In this document: one piece after another, positions 17,297 to 25,353 of the stretch | Numbering within the stretch: the stretch's first letter is position 1 | Layout of the letters: each line of letters begins with the position of its first letter | Assembly: GCF_009193135.1 (NCBI RefSeq) | Contig: NZ_VUKC01000008.1 | Span: 82,488 to 146,487 of the forward strand | Reading direction: 5' to 3' | Length of the DNA: 64,000 nucleotides | Source of the DNA: Georgenia satyanarayanai | GTDB taxonomy: Bacteria > Actinomycetota > Actinomycetes > Actinomycetales > Actinomycetaceae | Position numbers and translations under genes: made by a program | The notes under the pieces: generated by a model | What the model was told of the DNA's origin: nothing | What the model saw: the letters and a program-made list of their open reading frames with translations, nothing else | Databases searched by the model: none

Positions 17297-18517
17297 ATGG
17301 ATCGCGCAGAGCTCGCGACGTCCGGTGGCGCGCGCGCCGCCATCGCCCAGGCGGTCACCCGCCACGCGGAGGCCGTCGTCTCCCTCAGCCGCGCGATCCA
17401 CGAGTGGCCCGAGCTCGCGTTCACCGAGCACCGCGCCGCCGCGGCGATCACCGAGCTGCTCGCCCGCGAGGGTTTCGCCGTCTCGCGCGGCGTCGCGGAG
17501 ATGCCCACCGCCTTCACCGCGTCCGTGGGGGAGGGGCCGCTCACCGTCGCGATCTGCGTCGAGTACGACGCCCTGCCCGGCGTGGGGCACGCCTGCGGGC
17601 ACAACCTCATCGCCGGCGCCGGGGTCGCCGCGGCGCTCGCGCTGCAGCCGGTGGCGGCCGAGCTCGGCCTGCGCGTCGTCGTCGTCGGCACCCCCGCCGA
17701 GGAGCACGGCGGCGGCAAGGTGCTCCTCCTCGAGCGCGGTGTCCTCGACGACGTCGACCTCGCCCTCATGGTCCACGCCCTGCCCGCCGGCCACGGCTTC
17801 AACCCCCAGGGCACGACCACCCAGGCCGTGGGCCGCTACCGCGCCACCTTCCACGGACGCGGCTCCCACGCGGCCGCCGCCCCGCACCGCGGGATCAACG
17901 CCGCCGACGCCGCCGTCATCGCGCAGGTGGCCGTCGGGCTGCTGCGCCAGCAGATTCCCGGCGACCACCGGGTGTCCGCCGTCGTCGCCCACGGCGGGGA
18001 CGCGACGAACATCATCCCCGAGACGGCGATCGTCGACTTCGAGTGCCGCGCCTTCACCATGCCCGAGTACGACAGCCTCCTCGAGCGGGTGCGCCGCTGC
18101 TTCGAGGCCGGGGCGCTCGCCACCGGCGCCACCCTCCAGATCGCCCCCACCGAGCCGGTCTACCAGCCGCTCGACCACGACGACGTCCTGTGCCGCCACT
18201 GGGCCGGCGCCCTGGACACGCTCGGCTACGACGCCACCCCGAACAGCGGCCCGCGCGGCGGCTCCACCGACATGGGCAACGTCTCCCGCGTCATCCCCTC
18301 CATCCACCCGTGGATCAGCCTGCCGAACACCGAGGCGCCCATCCACACCGCCGACTTCGCCCGCGCCGCCGACGAGGCCCCCGCCTACGACACCATGCTC
18401 GACGCCGGGACCGCCATGGCCCTGACCGTCGCCTCCGTGGCGGCGTCCGCGGAGGACGTCGCCGCGCTGCGCGCCCGCCGCGCCGGGCTCGCTCAGGCCG
18501 CCGCCGGCGCCATGTAG
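17297..18517 (+). CDS. M20-family amidohydrolase
   Basis: A 406-residue metallo-hydrolase of the AbgB-like branch of M20D, which cleaves aminoacyl amide bonds (p-aminobenzoyl-glutamate, hippurate, N-acyl amino acids). The metal site is visible in GHACGHNLIAG, TPAEEHGGGK and the C-terminal NTEAPIHTADF. A dimerisation insert runs about residues 175-290 (YRATFHGRGSHAAAAPHRGINAADAA). CAGGAGG lies 4 nt before ATG. It is the third gene of the cyclase/ThDP operon, 46 bp after the ThDP gene. Its 3' end overlaps the convergent VOC gene by 25 bp. Confidence 0.92.
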   Translation: MDRAELATSGGARAAIAQAVTRHAEAVVSLSRAIHEWPELAFTEHRAAAAITELLAREGFAVSRGVAEMPTAFTASVGEGPLTVAICVEYDALPGVGHACGHNLIAGAGVAAALALQPVAAELGLRVVVVGTPAEEHGGGKVLLLERGVLDDVDLALMVHALPAGHGFNPQGTTTQAVGRYRATFHGRGSHAAAAPHRGINAADAAVIAQVAVGLLRQQIPGDHRVSAVVAHGGDATNIIPETAIVDFECRAFTMPEYDSLLERVRRCFEAGALATGATLQIAPTEPVYQPLDHDDVLCRHWAGALDTLGYDATPNSGPRGGSTDMGNVSRVIPSIHPWISLPNTEAPIHTADFARAADEAPAYDTMLDAGTAMALTVASVAASAEDVAALRARRAGLAQAAAGAM

Positions 18518-18915
18518 AGGACCTCCCAGATGTGGCCGTCGGGGTCGGTGACGGCCGCGCCGTACATCTCCTCGCCCTCCGGGCCCGTCATGTCCCCCTG
18601 CTCCACCGGGTAGGGGTGCCGCGCGCCGCCGTGCGCCAGGGCCGCGGCGACGAAGGCGTCGGACTCCTCGCGGGTCGCCATCGACAGGCACGAGATGACC
18701 TGGGTGCTGGTGCGCGGGTCGGCGATCGGGGTGGTGACGAAGTCGGCGAAGCGGGTGTGGTCCAGGGCCATGACGTAGATCGTCGGGGAGAGGACGACAC
18801 ACACGCAGTGCTCGTCGGAGTACGTCTCGTTCACCTCGAACCCCACGCCGGTGTAGAAGCGGCGCGTGGCCGCGAGGTCCCGGACGGGCAGGTTGACGAA
18901 GATCATACGGTCCAT
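18493..18915 (-). CDS. VOC-superfamily protein
   Basis: A 140-residue glyoxalase-like protein beginning MIFVNLPVRDLAATRRFYTGVGFEVNETYSDE, the classic N-terminal module; the second module ends with AAVTDPDGHIWEVLYM. The pattern is that of the 'glyoxalase/bleomycin resistance/extradiol dioxygenase' group often encoded next to SigG-type sigma factors. The ribosome site is GGGAGGACACC before ATG. The last 25 bp overlap the M20 gene end to end. The substrate is unknown. Confidence 0.87.
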   Translation of the reverse strand: MDRMIFVNLPVRDLAATRRFYTGVGFEVNETYSDEHCVCVVLSPTIYVMALDHTRFADFVTTPIADPRTSTQVISCLSMATREESDAFVAAALAHGGARHPYPVEQGDMTGPEGEEMYGAAVTDPDGHIWEVLYMAPAAA

Positions 18916-19056
18916 GGCGGTGTCCTCCCTCGGCGGGCAGCGCGGTGCCGCCTCACCCGAGACCGACCCGGGCCGCCCGCGGAACTCGTCGCGGGCGCGG
19001 CGGGCGATGAGTTCCGCCGTCGTCGTCGGTCGGTAGCGGGGACGAGAGGAGCACAC

Positions 19057-19527
19057 ATGCCCGAGATGAGTACCTGCCTGTGGTTCGACACCGAGGCGCT
19101 GGAGGCCGCGGAGCTCTACGTGTCGGTCTTCCCCCGCTCGGAGATCGTCGAGGTGGTGCGCTGGGGGGAGAACAACCCCGAGCAGGCCGGGAAGCCGCTG
19201 TCGGTGACCTTCCGGCTCGACGGCCGCGACTTCGTCGCCCTCAACGGGGGACCCGGACGCCCCTTCACCGAGGCGGTGTCGATCATGGTCGGCTGCGCGG
19301 ACCAGGCGGAGGTCGACCACTACTGGTCACGGCTCCTCGAGGGCGGGGGCCGTGAGTCGGTCTGCGGGTGGCTCGCCGACCGTTACGGGCTGTCGTGGCA
19401 GATCGTGCCCACCCGCCTGCTCGAGCTCATGAACGACCCCGACCCCGCACGCGCCGGCCGGGTGGCCAGCGCGATGATGCAGATGGTCAAGATCGACCTC
19501 GCCGAGATCGAGCGGGCTGCCGCGTGA
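19057..19527 (+). CDS. PhnB/3-demethylubiquinone methyltransferase-like VOC protein
   Basis: A 156-residue protein of the PhnB-like VOC subgroup. Hallmarks are MSTCLWFDTEALEAAELYVSVFPRSEIVEVVRW at the start, VTFRLDGRDFVALNGGPGRPFTEAVSIMVGCADQAEVDHYWSRLLEGG in the middle and CGWLADRYGLSWQIVPTRLLELM near the end, closing with VASAMMQMVKIDLAEIERA. Despite its old Pfam name it is not a methyltransferase. It is followed 74 bp later by a SigG-like sigma factor, a pairing common in actinobacteria, so it may be part of that factor's stress regulon. Confidence 0.9.
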   Translation: MPEMSTCLWFDTEALEAAELYVSVFPRSEIVEVVRWGENNPEQAGKPLSVTFRLDGRDFVALNGGPGRPFTEAVSIMVGCADQAEVDHYWSRLLEGGGRESVCGWLADRYGLSWQIVPTRLLELMNDPDPARAGRVASAMMQMVKIDLAEIERAAA

Positions 19528-19573
19528 GCGCTGTCGTCGGCACCCGTCGGACATGGAGGGGAGGGGTGACAGG

Positions 19574-19600
19574 CCCCGACGGCGCGCTCTACCGTCGGGG
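19574..19600 (+). promoter_or_regulatory. Inverted repeat at the sigma-factor start codon
   Basis: CCCCGACGG at 19574-19582 and CCGTCGGGG at 19592-19600 are perfect complements separated by 9 nt, and the ATG of the sigma gene starts at 19602. In the mRNA the hairpin would hide the purine-rich bases just before the start codon, so it could restrain translation. As DNA it could be an operator. Both readings are inference from position. Confidence 0.5.
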
Positions 19601-19601
19601 G

Positions 19602-20636
19602 ATGGTCGCCCCACAGACCGAGCAGCCGACGACGGCGCTCGCCGACCCGTCGGACCGGCCGGCCGTCACGGCCGGGGACGTCGCGGAGCTGCTCGAGCCG
19701 CTGCGCCGCGAGATCCTCGCCCACTGCTACCGGATGACCGGGTCGGTGCACGACGCCGAGGACCTCGTCCAGGAGACCTACCTGCGGGCGTGGCGGGCCT
19801 ACCACGGCTTCGAGAACCGCTCCTCGCTGCGCACGTGGGTCTTCCGCATCGCGACCAACGCCTGCCTCACCCACCTCGAGGGCCGCAAGCGCCGCCCGCT
19901 GCCCACCGGCCTCGGGGCCCCGGCGGCCGACCCGCACGACCAGCCGCTGCCGGAGGTCGGCGTCTCGTGGCTCGAGCCGATGCCCGACGACCTGCTCTGG
20001 TCCCAGGGGCAGCCCGACCCCGCCGCCCAGGTGGTGAGCCGCGACAGCGTCCGGCTGGCGTTCGTCGCCGCGCTCCAGCACCTCACCGCCCAGCAGCGGG
20101 CCGTGCTGCTCCTGCGCGACGTGCTGGCCTGGCGTGCGCGGGAGGTCGCCGAGGCGCTCGACCTCACCGTCGCCGGGGTGAACTCCACCCTCCAGCGGGC
20201 CCGCGCCCGCCTCGCGGACATCGACCCCGACGAGCCGCCCCGGCTGCCCGACGACGAGCGCCGCCGGGCCCTGCTGCGCGCGTACGTCGCGGCCTTCGAG
20301 GCCTACGACGTCGCCGCGATCGTCGACCTCCTCGCCGCCGACGTCGTGTGGGAGATGCCGCCCTACCCCGAGTGGTACCGCGGCGCGCGGAACGTCGGCA
20401 CGCTCATCAGCACGTGGTGCCCCGCCCAGCGGGCTGGCGACATGCGGATGCTGCCGACCTCCGCCAACGGCGAGCCCGTCCTCGCGCTCTACATGCGCGA
20501 GGACGACGGCGTGCACCGCGCCTTCCACCTCCAGCACCTCGTGCCGGGGCCGGACGGCGTGGCCCGGGTGACCGCCTTCTTCAGCCCCGAGCTCTTCGCC
20601 CACTTCGCCCTCCCGCCGGAGCTCCCGCCGCGCTGA
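19602..20636 (+). CDS. ECF sigma factor, SigG-like, with SnoaL-like C-terminal domain
   Basis: A 344-residue sigma-70 protein. Region 2 is about residues 28-95 (ILAHCYRMTGSVHDAEDLVQETYLRAWRAYHGFENRSSLRTWVFRIATNACL). Region 4 is about residues 150-205 (LTAQQRAVLLLRDVLAWRAREVAEALDLTVAGVNSTLQRARARL). The remaining ~120 residues resemble a SnoaL_2/NTF2-like fold (YVAAFEAYDVAAIVDLLAADVVWEMPPYPEWYRG). In this group the fused domain replaces a separate anti-sigma factor and controls activity. The long linker after region 2 is typical of the TIGR02960/SigG set. ATG rather than upstream GTGs is chosen because it follows the hairpin. Confidence 0.92.
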   Translation: MVAPQTEQPTTALADPSDRPAVTAGDVAELLEPLRREILAHCYRMTGSVHDAEDLVQETYLRAWRAYHGFENRSSLRTWVFRIATNACLTHLEGRKRRPLPTGLGAPAADPHDQPLPEVGVSWLEPMPDDLLWSQGQPDPAAQVVSRDSVRLAFVAALQHLTAQQRAVLLLRDVLAWRAREVAEALDLTVAGVNSTLQRARARLADIDPDEPPRLPDDERRRALLRAYVAAFEAYDVAAIVDLLAADVVWEMPPYPEWYRGARNVGTLISTWCPAQRAGDMRMLPTSANGEPVLALYMREDDGVHRAFHLQHLVPGPDGVARVTAFFSPELFAHFALPPELPPR

Positions 20637-20661
20637 CTGGCAGCGCTACCAGCGCCTCCGC

Positions 20662-20675
20662 GCCCCGGCCGGGGC
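20662..20675. terminator. GC palindrome between convergent genes
   Basis: GCCCCGGCCGGGGC is a perfect 14-bp palindrome followed by CTCCCTTCTC on the plus strand. It lies 26 bp after the sigma-factor stop and could end its transcript. The YnfA gene ends on the other strand about 120 bp further on. Confidence 0.45.
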
Positions 20676-20792
20676 TCCCTTCTCCGGCCTTGCGCCTCCT
20701 GGTCCACTGTGCGTCCACCGGGCGCACGGTCACCTCGAGAGGCGCACGGTGGGAGGACCGGGGGAGCCGGCGGCGGGCTGGTGGGCAGGGGC

Positions 20793-21131
20793 TCAGGCGG
20801 CGCTGCGGGGGGCGTACATGATGACGGCGACGCCGGCGAGGCACAGGAGGGCTCCGGTGACGTCCCAGCGGTCGGGGCGGAAGCCGTCGACGACCATGCC
20901 CCACACCAGGGACCCGGCCACGAACACCCCGCCGTAGGCGGCGAGGATCCGGCCGAAGTTCGCGTCCGGCTGCAGGGCGGCGAAGAACCCGTAGATGCCC
21001 AGCGCCACGACACCGGCCCCGATCCACACCCACCCGCGGTGCTCGCGCACGCCCTGCCAGATGAGCCAGGCGCCGCCGATCTCGAAGAGCGCGGCCCCGC
21101 CGAAGAGCGCGACCGAGCGCAGGACGTCCAC
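20793..21131 (-). CDS. YnfA/UPF0060 family small membrane protein
   Basis: A 112-residue membrane protein with four predicted helices and almost no loops, the size and pattern of YnfA (UPF0060), distantly related to small multidrug resistance proteins. Conserved stretches: [54 protein letters not shown] and [27 protein letters not shown]. The GTG start lies 4 bp after the SMP-30 gene stop, so the genes are coupled. The role of YnfA in E. coli is debated (drug efflux has been reported for a Shigella homologue). Confidence 0.92.
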   Translation of the reverse strand: MDVLRSVALFGGAALFEIGGAWLIWQGVREHRGWVWIGAGVVALGIYGFFAALQPDANFGRILAAYGGVFVAGSLVWGMVVDGFRPDRWDVTGALLCLAGVAVIMYAPRSAA

Positions 21132-21135
21132 GCGC

Positions 21136-21981
21136 TCAGCCCGCGAAGGGCAGGACCGGCAGCCCCGGCACGTCCACGGCGGTGGCGTAGAGGGCGCCGG
21201 CCCCCGGGGTGTCGTCGCTCTCGCGGGAGGTGGTGACGAACAGGTCGGTGAGGCTGGGGCCGCCGAGCGTGCAGGCGGTGACGCCGGGGACGGGGACCGC
21301 GACGGTCTCGAGCAGCTCCCCGTCCGGGGAGTAGCGGCGCACCTGCCCGGCGCCGTTGACCGCGACCCACAGGCAGCCCTGGGAGTCGACGACCAGGCCG
21401 TCGGGCACACCGCCGTCGTCGTCGTCGAAGGTGACGAGGGGGCGGCGCCCGCCCAGCACCCCGCCGTCGACGTCGAACACGTCGAGGCGGCCGGGGCCGC
21501 TGTCGGCGTAGTACGCGCGGGTGTGGTCGGGGGAGAAACCGAGCCCGTTCGAGATCGTCACGGGGTCGAGGACGACCTCGGTGCCGCCGTCGGGGGTGAC
21601 GCGGTAAAGACGCCCGCCCTCGGGGGAGCCGTCCCAGGCCATCGAGCCGACGTACAGGCTGCCGTCGGGGGCGGCCCCGCCCTCGTTCATCCGTTCGTTC
21701 TCCCGGTCGGTGAGCCGGATCTCGCGGGTGGGGGCGGCCGTGAGGTCGTCGGCCAGCGCGATCCCCTTCTCGGTGGCGACGACGTAGCCCCCGTCCACGC
21801 GCGGGCGCACCATCGCGGCGACCTTGCCCACGGTGATCCGGTCGACCGCGCCGTCGTCGCGCAGGGTGAGCACGCCGCCGGCGTGCATGTCGACGAAGCG
21901 GAGACCACCCCACTCCAGGGACCACACCGGCCCCTCGCCGTGGAAGGTGACGACGTCGGTGAGCTGCTCCACGTTTCGCAT
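21136..21981 (-). CDS. SMP-30/gluconolactonase-like beta-propeller protein
   Basis: A 281-residue six-bladed propeller of the SMP-30/LRE family. Metal-site and family motifs are [24 protein letters not shown] at the N-terminus (Glu ligand), [38 protein letters not shown] (Asn ligand) and [34 protein letters not shown] (Asp ligand). Members hydrolyse lactones such as gluconolactone or L-arabinono-lactone in sugar oxidation. No sugar dehydrogenase is adjacent, so the lactone is unknown. It is divergent from the MFS exporter. Confidence 0.92.
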   Translation of the reverse strand: MRNVEQLTDVVTFHGEGPVWSLEWGGLRFVDMHAGGVLTLRDDGAVDRITVGKVAAMVRPRVDGGYVVATEKGIALADDLTAAPTREIRLTDRENERMNEGGAAPDGSLYVGSMAWDGSPEGGRLYRVTPDGGTEVVLDPVTISNGLGFSPDHTRAYYADSGPGRLDVFDVDGGVLGGRRPLVTFDDDDGGVPDGLVVDSQGCLWVAVNGAGQVRRYSPDGELLETVAVPVPGVTACTLGGPSLTDLFVTTSRESDDTPGAGALYATAVDVPGLPVLPFAG

Positions 21982-22048
21982 GCCGCCAGTCTTGCCGAGA
22001 CCGCCGCCGTTGTCAGGGCGTGCCCGTGGCAGCGGCTACCGTGGCGCG

Positions 22049-23287
22049 GTGAGGCACCGCCTGCTCGACGTCCGTCCCCTGCGCGTGAGTGCGGCGTACC
22101 GGCGGCTGTGGGTGGGCACCTCGCTCTCCGCGGTGGGCGGGCAGATCGCGTCGGTCGCCGTGCTCTTCCAGGTCTGGGAGATGACCCGCAGCCCGGTGTG
22201 GACCGGCGCGGTGGGGCTGGCGCGGGCCGTGCCGCTCGTCGTCCTCGGGCTCGTGGGTGGGGCGCTGGCCGATGCGGTGGACCGTCGCTCGCTCGTGCGC
22301 TGGACGATGCTCGCCCAGCTCGTCGCCGCGCTCGGCCTCGGGGCCCAGGCGCTGCTCGACGTGGGCTCGCTCGGGCTCCTGCTCCTCCTCGTCGCCACCC
22401 AGGCGGGTTTCGGGGCTCTCGGCGCCCCGGCCCAGCGCACCTTCCCGGTCCGGCTGCTCGGCCGCGAGCTCGTCGCCGCCGGGATCGCCCTGCAGCACCT
22501 GAGCTTCCAGGCGGCGATGCTCGTGGGTCCGGCGCTCGCGGGTCTCGTCCTCGGGCAGTGGGGGCTCACCCCGGCCTACCTCGTCCAGGCGGTCGCCTCC
22601 CTCTTCGCGCTCTACGCCGTCGTCCGGCTGCCCGCCATGCCGCCGGTCGGGGCACCGAGCGGCCGTGGGCCGCGCGCCGTCGTCGAGGGGATGCGGTTCA
22701 TCGCCCGCAGCCGGGTGGTGAGCGGCCTGTACGTCACCGACCTCGTCGCCACCCTGCTCGCCATGCCGATCGCCCTGTTCCCCGTCATCAACGAGGAGCG
22801 CTTCGGCGGCGACCCGGAGACCTTGGGGCTCTTCCTCAGCGCCGTCGCGGTCGGCGGCGTGCTCGCCGGCTTCGCCTCGGGCACCGTCACGCGCTCCGAC
22901 CGGCCCGGCGCGGTCCAGCTGTGGGCGGCCGGCACGTGGGGCGCGGCGCTCGCCGTCTTCGGGCTCGTCGGGCCGCTGTGGTCGGCACTGGCCGCGCTGG
23001 TCGTCGCCGGCGCGGCCGACACGGTCTCGGTGATCTCGCGCGGCGCCGCCGTCCAGCTCGCCACCCCCGACAGCCACCGCGGCCGGGTGACCTCGGTGGA
23101 GCACGTCATCGGCGTCGCGGGACCTGAGGTCGGCAACTTCCGCGCCGGCGTCGTCGCCGGGGCAACCAGTGCCGCCTTCGCGGCCACGTCCGGCGGGCTC
23201 GCCTGCCTCGTCGGCATCGTCGTCGTCGCCGGGACGAACCGCGAGCTCCGCCGCTTCCGCATCAGCCGCGACATCCCCGACGTCTAG
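22049..23287 (+). CDS. MFS transporter, EntS-like exporter
   Basis: A 412-residue membrane protein with about 12 predicted helices. The start fits the MFS_3/EntS group: VSAAYRRLWVGTSLSAVGGQIASVAVLFQVWEMTRSPVWTGAVGLARAVPLVVLGLVGGALADAVDRRSLV, where the DAVDRR loop is the family's A motif. A second half-repeat begins about residue 220. Enterobactin exporter relatives move siderophores or drugs outward. The GTG at 22049 gives the usual family length. It is divergent from the SMP-30 gene, sharing a 67-bp intergenic region. Confidence 0.9.
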   Translation: MRHRLLDVRPLRVSAAYRRLWVGTSLSAVGGQIASVAVLFQVWEMTRSPVWTGAVGLARAVPLVVLGLVGGALADAVDRRSLVRWTMLAQLVAALGLGAQALLDVGSLGLLLLLVATQAGFGALGAPAQRTFPVRLLGRELVAAGIALQHLSFQAAMLVGPALAGLVLGQWGLTPAYLVQAVASLFALYAVVRLPAMPPVGAPSGRGPRAVVEGMRFIARSRVVSGLYVTDLVATLLAMPIALFPVINEERFGGDPETLGLFLSAVAVGGVLAGFASGTVTRSDRPGAVQLWAAGTWGAALAVFGLVGPLWSALAALVVAGAADTVSVISRGAAVQLATPDSHRGRVTSVEHVIGVAGPEVGNFRAGVVAGATSAAFAATSGGLACLVGIVVVAGTNRELRRFRISRDIPDV

Positions 23288-23466
23288 CCCGGCGGCACGT
23301 CACCGGTCCCCACCCGCCCGCTCCCTCGCCGAGAGCCGGATCCCTCGGCCACCGTCCCCGGGCGACGGAACCTCCAGCGCCGGAGGGAGAACCCGGTTGT
23401 CGCGTGGGGGCCGGGGACGCGGGTGCCCCTGGGGAGGGCGCGGAGGTGGGCGCCTACGATCGGGGG

Positions 23467-24078
23467 ATGAGCGGTGAGACCCTCGAGATCGAGACGACGC
23501 ACGGGCCGGCGCGGGTCCACCTGCACGAGGGCACCCGCGGGCTGCTCGTGCTGGGTCACGGGGCGGGCGGCGGGGTCCAGGCACCGGACCTGCGGACGGC
23601 GACGGCCGCGGCGGGGGACCTCGGGTGGGGCGTCGCCCTCGTCGAGCAGCCCTACCGGGTGGCCGGCCGCCGCGCGCCCGCCCCGGCGAAGCAGCTCGAC
23701 TCCGCGTGGACCGACGTCGTCCACCACCTGCTCGCCGGCCCCGGCGCGGGGCTGCCGCTCGTCGTCGGCGGCCGCTCCTCGGGGGCGCGGGTGGCGTGCC
23801 GCACCGCCCCGGTGCTCGGCGCCGTCGGCGTCCTGTGCCTCGCCTTCCCGCTCCAGCCGCCGGGCAGGGCCGAGCGGCCCAGCCGGCTGCCCGAGCTCGA
23901 CGGCACGGGCGTGCCCACGCTCGTCGTCCAGGGGGAGCGCGACGCCTTCGGGATGCCGCCGGAGGGACCGGGGCGGGCCGTCGTCGTCGTCGCGGGTGAC
24001 CACAGCCTGAAGAAGGACCAGCCCGCCATCGCCGAGGCCGTCCGCACGTGGCTCGAGAGGCTCACGCCGTCGTCGTGA
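23467..24078 (+). CDS. Small alpha/beta hydrolase, KANSL3/TEX30-like
   Basis: A 203-residue protein of the compact alpha/beta hydrolase group related to KANSL3/TEX30 (also called 'hydrolase of the alpha/beta superfamily'). It shows GLLVLGHGAGGGVQAPDL (oxyanion loop), the nucleophile elbow VVGGRSSGARVAC (serine in GRSSG), an acid region VQGERDAFGM and the catalytic histidine in AGDHSLKKDQP. All triad positions are present. The natural substrate is unknown. The start ATG follows a purine-rich GATCGGGGG. Confidence 0.87.
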   Translation: MSGETLEIETTHGPARVHLHEGTRGLLVLGHGAGGGVQAPDLRTATAAAGDLGWGVALVEQPYRVAGRRAPAPAKQLDSAWTDVVHHLLAGPGAGLPLVVGGRSSGARVACRTAPVLGAVGVLCLAFPLQPPGRAERPSRLPELDGTGVPTLVVQGERDAFGMPPEGPGRAVVVVAGDHSLKKDQPAIAEAVRTWLERLTPSS

Positions 24079-24109
24079 GATGCCCGCCCGCCGGGCCGGG
24101 GTGAGACTC

Positions 24110-24246
24110 GTCGGGACGCCTCGCCGACGGCTCCGACGTCCACAACCCCGGCATCGAGTTCCACCTCGAGGACGACGTGCCCGTCGTTCGACAGCGACGA
24201 CACCAGCGCCATGGCCGCACTCGTGCGGCGCGCCGCCGGCCACTGA
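24110..24246 (+). pseudogene. Decayed 3' end of an unrecognised gene
   Basis: Two short protein-like pieces lie in different frames: one reads LADGSDVHNPGIEFHLEDD (about 24120-24175) and the next, after a frame change, SFDSDDTSAMAALVRRAAGH up to a TGA at 24244-24246. Together they look like the C-terminal ~45 residues of a protein whose remainder has been deleted. I cannot name the family. The stretch lies between the small hydrolase and the F420-type gene. Confidence 0.4.
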
Positions 24247-24270
24247 CCGCACCGACAAAGGAGACCCACC

Positions 24271-25224
24271 ATGAAGCTCGGCTACAAGCTCGCCGCGGAG
24301 GCCTACGGACCGCAGGAGCTCATCCGCCAGGCCGTCCGCGCCGAGGAGGTCGGTTACGACTTCGTCGAGATCAGCGACCACTTCCACCCGTGGCTCGACA
24401 ACCAGGGCCACAGCCCCTTCGCCTGGTCGGTGCTCGCCGCCATCGCGGCACGGACCGAGCGCATCGAGCTCGTCACCGGGGTCACCTGCCCGACCATGCG
24501 GTACCACCCGGCGGTCGTCGCGCAGGCCGCGGCGACGACGGCGCTCATCTCCGGGGGCCGCTTCACCCTGGGCCTGGGGTCCGGTGAGCGGCTCAACGAG
24601 CATGTCGTCGGCAAGCCGTGGCCCTCGGCGACGGTGCGCCAGGCGATGCTGCGCGAGGCCCTGGAGATCATCCGGCTGCTGTGGCAGGGCGGCTACCAGA
24701 GCTACGACGGGCGCTACCTCCAGCTCGAGGACGCCCGCATCTTCGACCTGCCCGAGGAGCTGCCGCGCATCGCCGTCGCCGGGGGCGGGCCGCGGGCGGC
24801 GCGGCTGGCCGGCGAGCTCGCCGACGGGCTGTTTGTCACCGAGCCCGACCCCTCGCTCATCGAGGCCTTCCGCGGGGCCGGCGGCGACGGCCCGCTCTAC
24901 GCCGAGGCCCCCCTCGCCTACGCCGCCACGGAGGAGGAGGCGGCAGCACACGCCCTGGAGACCAGCCGCTGGGCACTGACCGGCTGGAAGGTCATGTCCG
25001 AGCTGCCCAACCCGGTGAACTTCGACGCCGCGACCGCCACCGTGCGCGAGGAGGACGTCAAGGAGCAGTTCGCCTGCGGCCCCGACGTCGAGCGGCACCT
25101 CGCGACGATCCGGCAGTTCACCGACGCGGGCTTCGACCACGTCGTCACGATGAACGTCGGCCCGGACCCGGACGCGTTCCTCGACTTCTTCGGCGCCGAG
25201 CTGCGGCCGCGGCTGGTCGGCTGA
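24271..25224 (+). CDS. F420-dependent LLM oxidoreductase, TIGR03557-like
   Basis: A 317-residue TIM-barrel enzyme of the luciferase-like superfamily, in the branch close to F420-dependent glucose-6-phosphate dehydrogenase (TIGR03557). Signatures are MKLGYKLAAEAYGPQELIRQAVRAEEVGYDFVEISDHFHPW, the non-prolyl cis bulge region ELVTGVTCPTMRYHPAVVAQAAAT, LGLGSGERLNEH and RLLWQGGYQSYDG. It uses the deazaflavin F420, not FMN, which implies F420 synthesis elsewhere in the genome. A good AAAGGAG ribosome site precedes the ATG. The substrate is not known; glucose 6-phosphate is only one possibility. Confidence 0.92.
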   Translation: MKLGYKLAAEAYGPQELIRQAVRAEEVGYDFVEISDHFHPWLDNQGHSPFAWSVLAAIAARTERIELVTGVTCPTMRYHPAVVAQAAATTALISGGRFTLGLGSGERLNEHVVGKPWPSATVRQAMLREALEIIRLLWQGGYQSYDGRYLQLEDARIFDLPEELPRIAVAGGGPRAARLAGELADGLFVTEPDPSLIEAFRGAGGDGPLYAEAPLAYAATEEEAAAHALETSRWALTGWKVMSELPNPVNFDAATATVREEDVKEQFACGPDVERHLATIRQFTDAGFDHVVTMNVGPDPDAFLDFFGAELRPRLVG

Positions 25225-25235
25225 GACACCTGGCC

Positions 25236-25332
25236 GTCGCTGATCTGCACACAAGTCCGCGACACGCGGGCGACACGCCGGCAGGAGCGCCGCTCAGGCG
25301 GGTCGTGCCGCAGTTGTGCGCCGATCAGTGAC
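25236..25332. repeat. Imperfect long inverted repeat between convergent genes
   Basis: Arms 25236-25254 and 25314-25332 match as an inverted repeat at 16 of 19 positions (left arm contains CTGATCTGCACACAA, right arm TTGTGCGCCGATCAG). The 59-nt core is GC-rich. It lies between the F420-type gene and the convergent membrane protein and could act as a bidirectional terminator, or be one copy of a dispersed intergenic element. Confidence 0.5.
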
Positions 25333-25353
25333 ACCCCACCCCGGCCGGTCGGC

